A stretch of DNA of 64,000 bases, taken from contig NZ_RQYZ01000004.1 in the NCBI RefSeq assembly GCF_003932855.1, positions 62,001 through 126,000 on the forward strand. The letters run 5' to 3'. How positions within the stretch are numbered: the stretch's first letter is position 1; each line of letters opens with the position of its first letter. Under the pieces are notes generated by a model. The model was given only the letters and a program-made list of their open reading frames with translations, was not told the origin of the DNA and ran no database searches. Source of the DNA: Tessaracoccus sp. OH4464_COT-324. GTDB taxonomy: Bacteria > Actinomycetota > Actinomycetes > Propionibacteriales > Propionibacteriaceae. A program made the translations under genes and the position numbers. This document shows, piece after piece, positions 16,389 through 24,613 of this stretch.

Positions 16389-16745
16389 CGGCTTTCCCCC
16401 GCCCAAAGACGAACCACGTCCACGATCAGTCCTGCCGAGACCATCCGCAGCCGCCACGACTCAGCGATCATCGCCGCACGCGACTGGGTGCGGAAGGAAA
16501 AGCCCGGTGCTGAAGGGAACCGTTCACCCGGTTCCGGACGGCTACGTCCGGTCGTCTCAGCCCGACGGACGCGCCACCACCGCATGTCGACTTAGCTCCG
16601 TGCGGCCAAACCCGCGACCGGCGCCCATCCAGGAGAATCTCGACAATACCCTCCCCTCTCCGGCCCGACAGCCCGGCGAGAGGTGCCACCACCGCATTCG
16701 CGCACACAGCCCCCGACTAGCATGGGCCGAAAAGGAGGGCCAAGG

Positions 16746-17555
16746 ATGCACAAACACTGGCGCAGCGTCGAGGTGGCCGACACTACCATCCAGGTCGCGT
16801 GCTACTCCCCCACGGGGCGGGCCGCGCAGCGCCCGACTGCGGTCCTCGTGCACGGACTCGGCGTCTCCTCCCTCTACTTCGACCCCCTGATCGAGAAACT
16901 CGCCGAGCACGCGCCGGTCGTCGTCTTCGACCTGCCCGGCGCCGGCCGCTCCGCAGAGACCGACGGCGTGGTCACCATCGCAGGCTTCGCGCGGGTGCTG
17001 CGGCACATCCTCGCCGAGCTAGACCTCGGCGAGACGGTGCTGCTGGGCCACTCAATGGGCACCCAGGTGGTGGTGGAGACGCTCGCCCAGGAGCCGACCG
17101 TCGCGCGCTCCGCCGCGCTACTGGCGCCCGTCGTGGCTCCGGAGTTGCGTTCGGCGCCGTACCTGCTCGCGGCCTTCGCCCGTACCTCCCTGCACGAGCC
17201 GCTGGGCGCGGTGTGGCGCGCGGGCGTCGGATACCTGCAGATGAAGCCGTCCTGGCTGCTGCAGCAGGTGAACGCGATGCTCGCCTACCCCATGGAGGAA
17301 CGCATCGCGGGCGTCGCAGCCGACCTGGTGCTGCTGCGCGCCGACAACGACCGCGTCTGCCCCCGCTCCTTCCTGGACGACCTGCAGCGCCGCGCAGCCG
17401 GGAAGCGGGTAATCGTCCGGGAACTGAGCAACGCGGCCCACCACATGATGGCCACCCATGCCGACATCATCGTCGCGGCCCTGCTGCGCATCAGCGGCGT
17501 AGCCGACGCGGAGGCCGAGGCCGAAGCCGAGCGCAATCGTGCCGAGAACGCTTAA
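16746..17555 (+). CDS. Alpha/beta hydrolase
   Basis: 269 residues. Alpha/beta-hydrolase fold with oxyanion-hole HGLGVSS, nucleophile elbow GHSMGTQ, a probable catalytic Asp in LLRADNDRVCPRS and the His in NAAHHMMATH. It is cytosolic, with no signal peptide; the C-terminus has an EAEAEAE tail. The substrate (an ester or related bond) is undefined. The ATG at 16746 has GGAGGGCCAAGG upstream; the frame runs further 5' but without an RBS. The next hydrolase gene begins inside its last codons (17-bp overlap), so the two are co-expressed. Confidence 0.85.
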   Translation: MHKHWRSVEVADTTIQVACYSPTGRAAQRPTAVLVHGLGVSSLYFDPLIEKLAEHAPVVVFDLPGAGRSAETDGVVTIAGFARVLRHILAELDLGETVLLGHSMGTQVVVETLAQEPTVARSAALLAPVVAPELRSAPYLLAAFARTSLHEPLGAVWRAGVGYLQMKPSWLLQQVNAMLAYPMEERIAGVAADLVLLRADNDRVCPRSFLDDLQRRAAGKRVIVRELSNAAHHMMATHADIIVAALLRISGVADAEAEAEAERNRAENA

Positions 17556-18237
17556 CGCGCTGAACGAACTGCGCGACTGGCTGCACGGGCTGCGGCGCCA
17601 GGCAGGGGCACTGCTTCCCGCGCGCCGCATCCGTCCGGCGGCCAACCCGGGTTGTGCAGCCCCCGTGCTGCTTCTGCCCGGCATCGCCGAGCCCGGCGGA
17701 TTCCTGCGCCCCCTGAGCCGCTACCTGGCCGGCCACGGCCACCCCGTCCACTTCGTCCCCCGCCTGGGGCTGAACCTCTCCCGCCTGGACGAGTCCGCCC
17801 GGATCGTGGCCGCGACGATCGCCCGCCTGGGCCTGGACCGCGTCGTCCTGGTCGCGCACTCCAAGGGTGGCCTCGTCGGCAAGGCGACGATGACCCGCCC
17901 CGACTGCGCCGCCGTCGCGGGTCTGGTGGCCGTGGGTTCCCCCTTCGCGGGCGCGGACTTCCTGGGGCCGCTGCATCGAATTATCCCCCTCGGGCGACCG
18001 GTCGCGGAGTTGACCCGCGGGCACGCCGCCCTCGCCCGGCTGGCCGCCAATCAGGACGCGAACGCCCGGATCGCCTCGCTCGCGCCAGCGTGGGACCAGG
18101 TGGTGGCGCCGGAGTCGACGGTGTTGCCGGGCGCCACCAACATCGCCCTCAGCGCCGGGGGACATTTCGGCGCCCTCGACGATCCCAGTACCCGTCGGCA
18201 CATTCACCAACAGATTCACCGCCTGCTGTCCATTTAG
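17539..18237 (+). CDS. Alpha/beta hydrolase, lipase/esterase-like
   Basis: 232 residues. APVLLLPGIAEPGGFLRPLS supplies the oxyanion region, VLVAHSKGGLVG the nucleophile elbow (Ser in HSKGG), and VGSPFAGAD plus a C-terminal GGHFGALDD the usual triacylglycerol-lipase/PGAP1-like features. No signal peptide is evident, so intracellular action is likely. It overlaps the preceding hydrolase gene by 17 bp in another frame, evidence for coupled translation. The natural substrate is unknown. Confidence 0.78.
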   Translation: MPRTLNALNELRDWLHGLRRQAGALLPARRIRPAANPGCAAPVLLLPGIAEPGGFLRPLSRYLAGHGHPVHFVPRLGLNLSRLDESARIVAATIARLGLDRVVLVAHSKGGLVGKATMTRPDCAAVAGLVAVGSPFAGADFLGPLHRIIPLGRPVAELTRGHAALARLAANQDANARIASLAPAWDQVVAPESTVLPGATNIALSAGGHFGALDDPSTRRHIHQQIHRLLSI

Positions 18238-18299
18238 CGGGCACAGACCGTTGGGGAAGGAGTAGGCAGTAGGTTCAGCCTGTAGTCACCGGAGGGAAC

Positions 18300-19976
18300 A
18301 TGAGCACATCACCTGACACAACACGCGCCAACCGCGGTGCTTTCTCGGGGCGCACCGCGTTCATCCTCGCTGCGATCGGCTCCGCCGTCGGGCTGGGCAA
18401 CATTTGGCGCTTCCCCTACGTCGCCTACTCCAACGGCGGCGGCGCGTTCGTCATCCCGTACATCATCGCCCTGCTTACAGCGGGGATTCCGCTGCTGTTC
18501 CTCGACTACGCGATCGGCCACCGCTACCGGGCCTCGGCTCCCCTCTCGTTCCGCCGCCTGCATCGGCTCACCGAGCCCATCGGCTGGTGGCAGGTGCTGA
18601 TCTGCGTGGTGATCGGCACCTACTACGCGGTGATCCTGGCCTGGGCCGCACAGTATTTCGTCTTCTCCTTCACGAAAGCCTGGGGAGACAAGCCCGCGGA
18701 GTTCTTCATCGGCGAGTACACACAGTCGATTGGGGCAGCCGACGCACACTTCGGCGTGGACTTCGTGCCCGGGGTGCTGGTGCCGCTGCTGCTGGTCTGG
18801 GTGGCTGTGGTGGCAGTGCTGACGCTGGGCGTGCAGAAGGGCATCGCCCGCACCTCGCTGTTCTTCATGCCGGTCCTGCTGGTGATGTTCCTGGTGCTGG
18901 TGGTGATCGGCCTCCGGCTGCCGGGCGCGGCCGCCGGCCTGGACACCCTGTTCACTCCCAACTGGTCGGCCTTGACCGATTCGAGCGTGTGGGTGGCCGC
19001 CTATGGCCAGATCTTCTTCTCGCTGTCGGTGGCGTTCGGCATCATGCTCACCTACGCCTCCTACCTGAAGAAAACCACCGACCTGACCGGCTCGGGGCTC
19101 GTCGTCGGCTTCGCGAACTCCTCCTTCGAAATCCTCGCGGGCATCGGCGTCTTCTCCGCTCTGGGCTTCATGGCGCAGGTGGCGGACAAGCCGGTGTCCG
19201 AGGTGGCCGGCGGCGGCATCGGGCTAGCCTTCATCGCTTTCCCGACGATCATCAACGAGGCCGGCTGGCTGGGCCCGCTGATCGGGGTGCTGTTCTTCGG
19301 CTCGCTGGTGTTTGCGGCATTCACGTCGATGGTGTCGATCGTCGAGGTGATCATCTCCGCCGTCCAAGACAAGCTGGGGCTGGCCCGTATCCCCTCCGTG
19401 CTGGTGGTCGGCCTGCCGATGGCGCTCATCTCGCTGTTCCTGTTCCCGACGACGACCGGCCTCAACCTGCTCGACGTGATGGACGCCTTCGTGAACAACT
19501 TCGGCATCGTCGCGGCCGCGCTCGTCGCGTCGATCACCCTGACAGCCGGCTTCAGCGCGCTACCCACGCTGCGCAACCACCTCAATAGGTCGAGTTCGCT
19601 GAAGGTTGGCCGCGGCTGGCAGCTGCTGGTTGGTGGCGTGGTGCCGGTGGTGCTGGGTTACATCCTGATCGGCGAGACCCAGAAGCTGATCTCCGAAACC
19701 TACGGCGGCATGCCCAGCTGGTTCGTCAACGTGTTCGGGTGGGGCATGGCCGCGCTGCTGGTGGTGCTGGCCGTCGGGATGAGCCTGGTGCCATGGTCCA
19801 CCACCTCGAACGCCGCCAAGGTGGATTCCGACGGCGACCTGATCCCGCCGCCGATCCTCGACCGCCTCGTCGATGCGGGGCGCGTCGAGGAGGCGCGCGC
19901 CAACCCAATCATCGACAACTATTCGCTGCCGCCGGAGCCGCCCGCCCGGCCCGGCGCCGCCGTGGAGGAGAAGTGA
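18300..19976 (+). CDS. Sodium-dependent amino-acid symporter, NSS/SNF family (MetP-like)
   Basis: 558 residues, 12 predicted membrane segments. The first helix carries the hallmark [14 protein letters not shown] motif that forms sodium and substrate sites in LeuT/MhsT-type transporters; [10 protein letters not shown] follows in helix 2. It imports an amino acid with sodium. The small gene directly downstream encodes a MetS-like subunit, the arrangement of the C. glutamicum MetPS methionine/alanine importer, so methionine or alanine is the likely substrate. GGAGGG precedes the ATG, and TAGGTT at 18270-18275 is a possible -10. Confidence 0.92.
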   Translation: MSTSPDTTRANRGAFSGRTAFILAAIGSAVGLGNIWRFPYVAYSNGGGAFVIPYIIALLTAGIPLLFLDYAIGHRYRASAPLSFRRLHRLTEPIGWWQVLICVVIGTYYAVILAWAAQYFVFSFTKAWGDKPAEFFIGEYTQSIGAADAHFGVDFVPGVLVPLLLVWVAVVAVLTLGVQKGIARTSLFFMPVLLVMFLVLVVIGLRLPGAAAGLDTLFTPNWSALTDSSVWVAAYGQIFFSLSVAFGIMLTYASYLKKTTDLTGSGLVVGFANSSFEILAGIGVFSALGFMAQVADKPVSEVAGGGIGLAFIAFPTIINEAGWLGPLIGVLFFGSLVFAAFTSMVSIVEVIISAVQDKLGLARIPSVLVVGLPMALISLFLFPTTTGLNLLDVMDAFVNNFGIVAAALVASITLTAGFSALPTLRNHLNRSSSLKVGRGWQLLVGGVVPVVLGYILIGETQKLISETYGGMPSWFVNVFGWGMAALLVVLAVGMSLVPWSTTSNAAKVDSDGDLIPPPILDRLVDAGRVEEARANPIIDNYSLPPEPPARPGAAVEEK

Positions 19977-19977
19977 A

Positions 19978-20127
19978 ATGAGCGTTTCGGCCATCATCAT
20001 GCTCATCGCCGCGATCGTGATCGTCTGGGGCGGCCTGGCCTTCGCGATCATCTTCCTCCTGAAACACCCGGAGGGCTCCGTACCGTTGCGCGACGATCAC
20101 GGCCGCCCCGTCCCGCACCCGGAATAA
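19978..20127 (+). CDS. Small single-TM subunit of the NSS transporter (MetS-like)
   Basis: 49 residues: MSVSAIIMLIAAIVIVWGGL opens a single membrane helix, followed by FLLKHPEG and a short polar tail. This matches the MetS-type small subunit that C. glutamicum MetP requires for activity. The ATG starts one base after the symporter TGA, so translation is coupled. GGAGGAGAAG lies just inside the symporter gene as its ribosome-binding site. Confidence 0.85.
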   Translation: MSVSAIIMLIAAIVIVWGGLAFAIIFLLKHPEGSVPLRDDHGRPVPHPE

Positions 20128-20358
20128 GCCGCCGGCCCCGGCCGGTTCGCTGCGCGTCGGGGCGGCGCGTCTTGGGAGTCGACTAACGCCGCCCGCCTGC
20201 CCCGATGTTCGCGTTTTCCTTTCCAGCGGAAAGCAACGAAACCAGACGGGTAGACGCGAAGCGCGCACTTTGATTGAACGCTCGGAGAAAACCCCTGCAG
20301 CCGCCTTCCACGCATGCTATTCATGGGGAAGTAAATTTCGGGATTGTCGGGGGAGCAG

Positions 20359-22257
20359 ATGAGCGAGCAACAGCGTCATGAGGATCAGAAGCAGGATGCT
20401 CACCAGCTGCTGAGGGTGGTCTTGGAGCTCCTTGCGCGCTGCGCGGAAAGGCTTGGCTCTGACCAGCAAGGCGGCGACGCGGGACAGGGCGAGCCGAGCC
20501 ACGCCGCATCACGCGGCGAACAGCTCGGGGAGCTCAGAAAGACATTTCTGCAGGCCATCACATCGTTCGCAAAAGCGGCCCAGCAGTGGAAGAACATGGA
20601 TGACGATGCTCACCGGCGGGCGCTCCGGGCGGGACGGACGCTGATCAGGCTCGCGCTCTGCCTGGATACCGCACTCAAGATCCTGCCCGACGAAGTGGGC
20701 ATCGCCCAAGGCGAAGAACTCCTAGAAGGCGATAGCTTTGAAGAATCGCTCGGTTCCGAGGGCGTGAACGTGAAGGAGATCCTCGGGGAAGAATACCTGC
20801 AGAAGTGCCAGGTGCTCCAGCGAGTGACCGACAGCCTCGGCCAGCGTATCCTGGCTCACCCGGTCTACAGCGACCTCTATGCTGCGCTGAAGGCCATGCA
20901 GGGACTGGGGCTGGATTGGTTTCCGGCGGCTGCCAATCAGGCGTCCCCCAACACGCTGGGGGTCGTGGACAAGCTCTACGCGGCGCTGCTCGCCCGGCTG
21001 CGGCCAGGCGATGGAGCCCCCGAGGAAACTCCCCTCGAGCCCAGATACGAGCTTGACCTTCTCGAAGAAGAAGAAGTGCTCCGTCAAAACTACCGCCTTA
21101 GCAACGGGCAGCCACTCGACAAGGCCGAGCTTGAGAAGATGCGCGCCGAGCAGCACATCATCTTCGTCCATGACTGGGACGGGGTGGTGCGCTACCCGAC
21201 GTTTCAGTTTGCCACCCTAACGCAAAGGAAAAGGAAGAGGTCGGCCTCCGGTCGCTGGCCCTTCCTCCGCCACGACGTGTACGAGGTCATCAGGAATACC
21301 CCCCACTCCTTCAACGGCTGGACGGCCGCCTTCTGGTTCACTCACGTGCTCAGGGAAAGAATCAAGCCAAATAATCTTCCTCCAGCCAAGGTCCCGCCAC
21401 CGGGCCGGTTGCCCGCCAAAGATCACACGGTCACCTTCCGCGACCTCCTCACCCAGAAGAACCTCTGGGTGAAGCGCTGGCAAGAAGACGGCACGTTCGT
21501 CTTCGACACCGATAACCTCGTGCTGGCAATGGAGGAACTGCCCACGACTCTCTACCGCGTAACGAAAGAACGGTACTGCTTCCCGTACTGGTATACAGCC
21601 CAGAAAAAGCTACACAACAATCGCTACCCTCTCTGGCAGCTCCGCGGCGAGAAACCGCAGGGTAGGTTCGACACCTGGTGCAGAAGAGGTAAAAACAGAA
21701 CCCGCGGAACCCTGTACCTGGCCACCACCGCCCGGGGCTGCTTCCTGGAGGTGTTCGACAGGGAACCGATACTGTTGCTGCAGCACGTCATGAAAAAGCT
21801 ATGGATTCTGAAAGTGAACCCTGCCGAAAAGTTTACGGTGACCGACCTCACGCGGCTCTCCAGCTACCTCTCTTCCACCCCGGTGCGATCCGCCACTCAG
21901 GTCCTAGCAGACGCGCTGGCGTACTCGAACAACCCTACCCACCACGCCGCGGTCTACCGCCTGCGCTCCACCTCGGGGAGCCAAGACCTGGGCGTCCTCC
22001 TCTTCGACGCAGTGAAGACATGTGACGAGGGAAACGAGCCCAAGTGCTGCGCTCCCAAGGCCAGCGCCCAGGAGATCGCTGAATCGAACAACCACGACCC
22101 CTCGCTGGGCGGCAAGAACCCATTCGGCACGCCCATCAGTATCTCCTACGGGAGCTGCGAAGATCTGTGGCAGGCCCTGAACGAGATGAAGGAGTCCAAC
22201 TGGTGCAGAGACACCCTCCTGCTGCTGCGCAGAATCCCGCCGCAGCCGAAGCTCTGA
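20359..22257 (+). CDS. RES-domain protein with upstream Xre/MbcA/ParS-like segment (single-chain toxin-antitoxin candidate)
   Basis: 632 residues. Residues 1-230 are helical and unrecognised. Around 255-350 there is a segment like the Xre/MbcA/ParS antitoxin C-terminal toxin-binding domain: SNGQPLDKAEL, RYPTFQF (278-284), then GWTAAFWFTHV (W321, W326). From about 396 a RES domain follows: LYRV (R400), GRFDTW (R436), LYLATTARGCFLEVF (Y453, E464) and AVYRLRSTSG near 533. RES toxins degrade NAD+. The Ser expected two residues after Y533 is Leu535, though Ser537 is close. In known loci these are two genes; here one chain carries both. GGGGGAG precedes the ATG at 20359. It is convergent with the next gene. 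Family assignment is by motif only. Confidence 0.65.
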   Translation: MSEQQRHEDQKQDAHQLLRVVLELLARCAERLGSDQQGGDAGQGEPSHAASRGEQLGELRKTFLQAITSFAKAAQQWKNMDDDAHRRALRAGRTLIRLALCLDTALKILPDEVGIAQGEELLEGDSFEESLGSEGVNVKEILGEEYLQKCQVLQRVTDSLGQRILAHPVYSDLYAALKAMQGLGLDWFPAAANQASPNTLGVVDKLYAALLARLRPGDGAPEETPLEPRYELDLLEEEEVLRQNYRLSNGQPLDKAELEKMRAEQHIIFVHDWDGVVRYPTFQFATLTQRKRKRSASGRWPFLRHDVYEVIRNTPHSFNGWTAAFWFTHVLRERIKPNNLPPAKVPPPGRLPAKDHTVTFRDLLTQKNLWVKRWQEDGTFVFDTDNLVLAMEELPTTLYRVTKERYCFPYWYTAQKKLHNNRYPLWQLRGEKPQGRFDTWCRRGKNRTRGTLYLATTARGCFLEVFDREPILLLQHVMKKLWILKVNPAEKFTVTDLTRLSSYLSSTPVRSATQVLADALAYSNNPTHHAAVYRLRSTSGSQDLGVLLFDAVKTCDEGNEPKCCAPKASAQEIAESNNHDPSLGGKNPFGTPISISYGSCEDLWQALNEMKESNWCRDTLLLLRRIPPQPKL

Positions 22258-22291
22258 GGGCAGCAAAGCCTCGGAGGCGGCGGGTCAGCCT

Positions 22292-24355
22292 CTAGACGAG
22301 GCAGTCGCCCTTCCGCAGCTGGGCGGAACCCACTCGCCGGCCCTTTCCACGGCCCGGATTCCTAGCGTCGAGTTCCCAACGCACCGGTTCCGAGCTACCC
22401 TCCCGGTAGATGAAAGACGTGCTGCTCGCGGACAACTTGCCCCCGGAAAGCGCGACGTGCTCCGGGAAGGCGGTCAACTCGCCCGTGCGGAAGCACCGGT
22501 GCACGACGACGACCTCCTTCAACCGATCCGCGTGCCTGAGGCGAGAGGCGAGTCTCTCCAGACGATCAAACACCCGGATCGCGACGGAATCCTTCCTCTC
22601 CCCCGAAACGGTGACGGTCTGCTGATCAGGGACCAGCATTCCCCAGTCCGTCAGCAGATCCAGAGCCAGCGACACCCGCCACTCCCCGAGCGGCCAGACG
22701 CGCGCCCGACCGGACTCGCTAAGCACCTTCTCCAGCCGCTCCCGATCCCGACGTTGCGCCGCTACGAGGTCAAGCAACGACAACCGGAGGTAGTCCAGTT
22801 GATCCTCGACCTTCTCGCGCATCTCCTTCGTGTACTTGGCGACGTAGCGCTCTATCGCCTCTACCCCGTCGTCGCCGAGGACGGCCCCGAAGAAACCTTC
22901 CTTGCCCGCCACCGCCTCCTGGTAGGGCTTCACATCCGGCGGGAGATACACAGCGGACCTGAGCTTCTCGTCCGCTACACGGCCTTCCCACTCGCCCAGC
23001 CTGTTGTAGAGGGTTTCTCCCAAGACGAGCCGGGCGTTTTCCTCGTCCAGCCCGATTTCTTCTACCCCGGTCTCCTGCCAAAGCTTCTCCAGCAGAGCTG
23101 TCAGTACCTGCTTCGCGCAGGCGTACTCGATCAGCCCGAATAGCTGGTTAAGCTGGTGGACGGTGGCCTCCGAACTGTCGAGGTTAACGGCGCCAACCTC
23201 AACAGCCCACTCCAGCATCTCCCGAGCCTTGAGCTCGGCGAGCATCGGCTTGACCAGCAGACGAAGGGCAAACCTCCGCCGCCCAGCAACACCGGTGTCG
23301 CGGCAGAAGAGCCGGACCTTAACCACAGTGCTCAGCTGGGTGACACTGTGGAACCTGCCGTCGCCCTCCAACTTATGCGACGCGTCGAACGTGAACTGCC
23401 TGCTGCCGTCAGGGTAGCTTGCCGCGTTGGATACCTCAACCCACGGTCCCAAATAGTTAAAAATGGCATCCAATTCAGGAGCCGAGCAAAAGAACGCCTT
23501 ACTGGTCGGAAAGTCCGTGAAATACGGCACGTCATTGCGCGCAAACAGCCTGCTGAATCCCCGATACAGCTCGGTGCCATCGCGCGCATCGCAGGCGAAG
23601 CGCCGAGCTCCTTCCACGTCCTTGTTCTGCCACTCCTTTTTTATCCATGCCAACTGCCTGACGTCCTCGACCACCAAGGCGGAACTCTGCTGGCCAGCCC
23701 CGTTCCTCGGCTCGGCCCGAGCATCCACCAGCGGAACACACACAACCTGCACCCCATCCACGTGGCTTTTCAGGTTGAGGCTTCTGCGGTCCATGAGATG
23801 CCCGCCCTGGGCCAGGTCGTCAACCAGGACCGTAACCTCGTCCCGGAGTCCTTGCATATCGGTCAGGTAGATGAACCGGTCGGTGAAGATCCGCTCCCTC
23901 AACTCCGCGGGCAACTCCAACCCCGCCGCGAGCATGGCTTGGTAGACGCACACGGTGCGCCTCGCCATCAACAGGATGGACGCTTTTCGCGCCCCCCGAG
24001 CGCGGTCTCCACCGTCGGCAATGGATCTGTTGTGCCTCAACACCCGCTCGAAGATCGCCCACAGGGAGCACAATATGCGCAGCGGAAAGAAATCCGACGG
24101 GAAAGTGTCCATTGCGAAGAAGACCTTCGCAGGAATCCTTATTTCCGCGCGACCCAATCCGTCGCGTCCCCGAAACATGGCGGAGCCCCAGTCGCGCAGC
24201 TGCTCATGCGACATACGCTCCGACGGCCCCCCGGCCAGCTCCGGCGGCCGCCAGCCCTCGGGGCCTTCCAGCGCGAAAGTGTCGCGCTCCGTGCCCCACT
24301 CCGGCCCGAGCGCCAGTTGAATCCAATCGTCAACCGTTCCCGGGCGCTCCCCCAT
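22292..24355 (-). CDS. Large protein of unknown function with PRTase-like loop
   Basis: 687 residues from the ATG at 24355, chosen because GGGGGA lies 7 nt upstream; a GTG 21 nt earlier has no RBS. No signal or membrane segment. Residues 174-187 read VTVLVDDLAQGGHL (D179, D180, G184, G185), resembling the PRPP-binding loop of type I phosphoribosyltransferases, but the usual Thr is replaced. Further on are RNDVPYFTDFPTSKAFF and a long helical region. The C-terminal 110 residues (LALDLLTDWGMLVP, SVAIRVFDRLERLA) suggest a winged-helix-like unit. The gene ends 34 bp from the RES-domain gene, tail to tail, between metabolic operons. I do not recognise the family; enzymatic function is not established. 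Confidence 0.6.
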   Translation of the reverse strand: MGERPGTVDDWIQLALGPEWGTERDTFALEGPEGWRPPELAGGPSERMSHEQLRDWGSAMFRGRDGLGRAEIRIPAKVFFAMDTFPSDFFPLRILCSLWAIFERVLRHNRSIADGGDRARGARKASILLMARRTVCVYQAMLAAGLELPAELRERIFTDRFIYLTDMQGLRDEVTVLVDDLAQGGHLMDRRSLNLKSHVDGVQVVCVPLVDARAEPRNGAGQQSSALVVEDVRQLAWIKKEWQNKDVEGARRFACDARDGTELYRGFSRLFARNDVPYFTDFPTSKAFFCSAPELDAIFNYLGPWVEVSNAASYPDGSRQFTFDASHKLEGDGRFHSVTQLSTVVKVRLFCRDTGVAGRRRFALRLLVKPMLAELKAREMLEWAVEVGAVNLDSSEATVHQLNQLFGLIEYACAKQVLTALLEKLWQETGVEEIGLDEENARLVLGETLYNRLGEWEGRVADEKLRSAVYLPPDVKPYQEAVAGKEGFFGAVLGDDGVEAIERYVAKYTKEMREKVEDQLDYLRLSLLDLVAAQRRDRERLEKVLSESGRARVWPLGEWRVSLALDLLTDWGMLVPDQQTVTVSGERKDSVAIRVFDRLERLASRLRHADRLKEVVVVHRCFRTGELTAFPEHVALSGGKLSASSTSFIYREGSSEPVRWELDARNPGRGKGRRVGSAQLRKGDCLV

Positions 24356-24613
24356 CGACTTTTCCCCCGAACTCACCGGGAATCACCGACCTGCATGATC
24401 GGCACCTCGCTCACACTCACGCAACCATCCGAGAGCGACCGGCCCTCGCCTGCGCCCCCCACGAAAAGCCAATTAATCTTCCTCTAGGACCCCACCAGCC
24501 TAGCAGGCCAGGGGGTCAGAAGGAATACCGCGTCACAAACTTCATCAAAAGCGATTCTTGCCCCGCATTTGTTAGCGTTCACTCCGAATTACATTATTGT
24601 AACTACGATGTCG

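Larger units (their letters stand above)
15831..16745. other. 0.9-kb region without a convincing protein gene
   Basis: No reading frame here has a credible start, domain or codon bias; the frames present read as low-complexity Arg/Pro sequence. The stretch holds a mini-ORF with a very good ribosome-binding site (16181-16216), a small hairpin right after it (16220-16235) and a 16-bp inverted repeat (16297-16312 and 16373-16388). It may be a decayed gene, a structured non-coding element, or the remnant of an excised mobile element. Confidence 0.6.

Noticed and set aside
23156-24487. Plus-strand frame opposite the 687-residue protein
   Set aside because: Weak composition, no RBS and no recognisable motif. 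The minus-strand gene has a proper RBS, motifs and sensible amino-acid composition.
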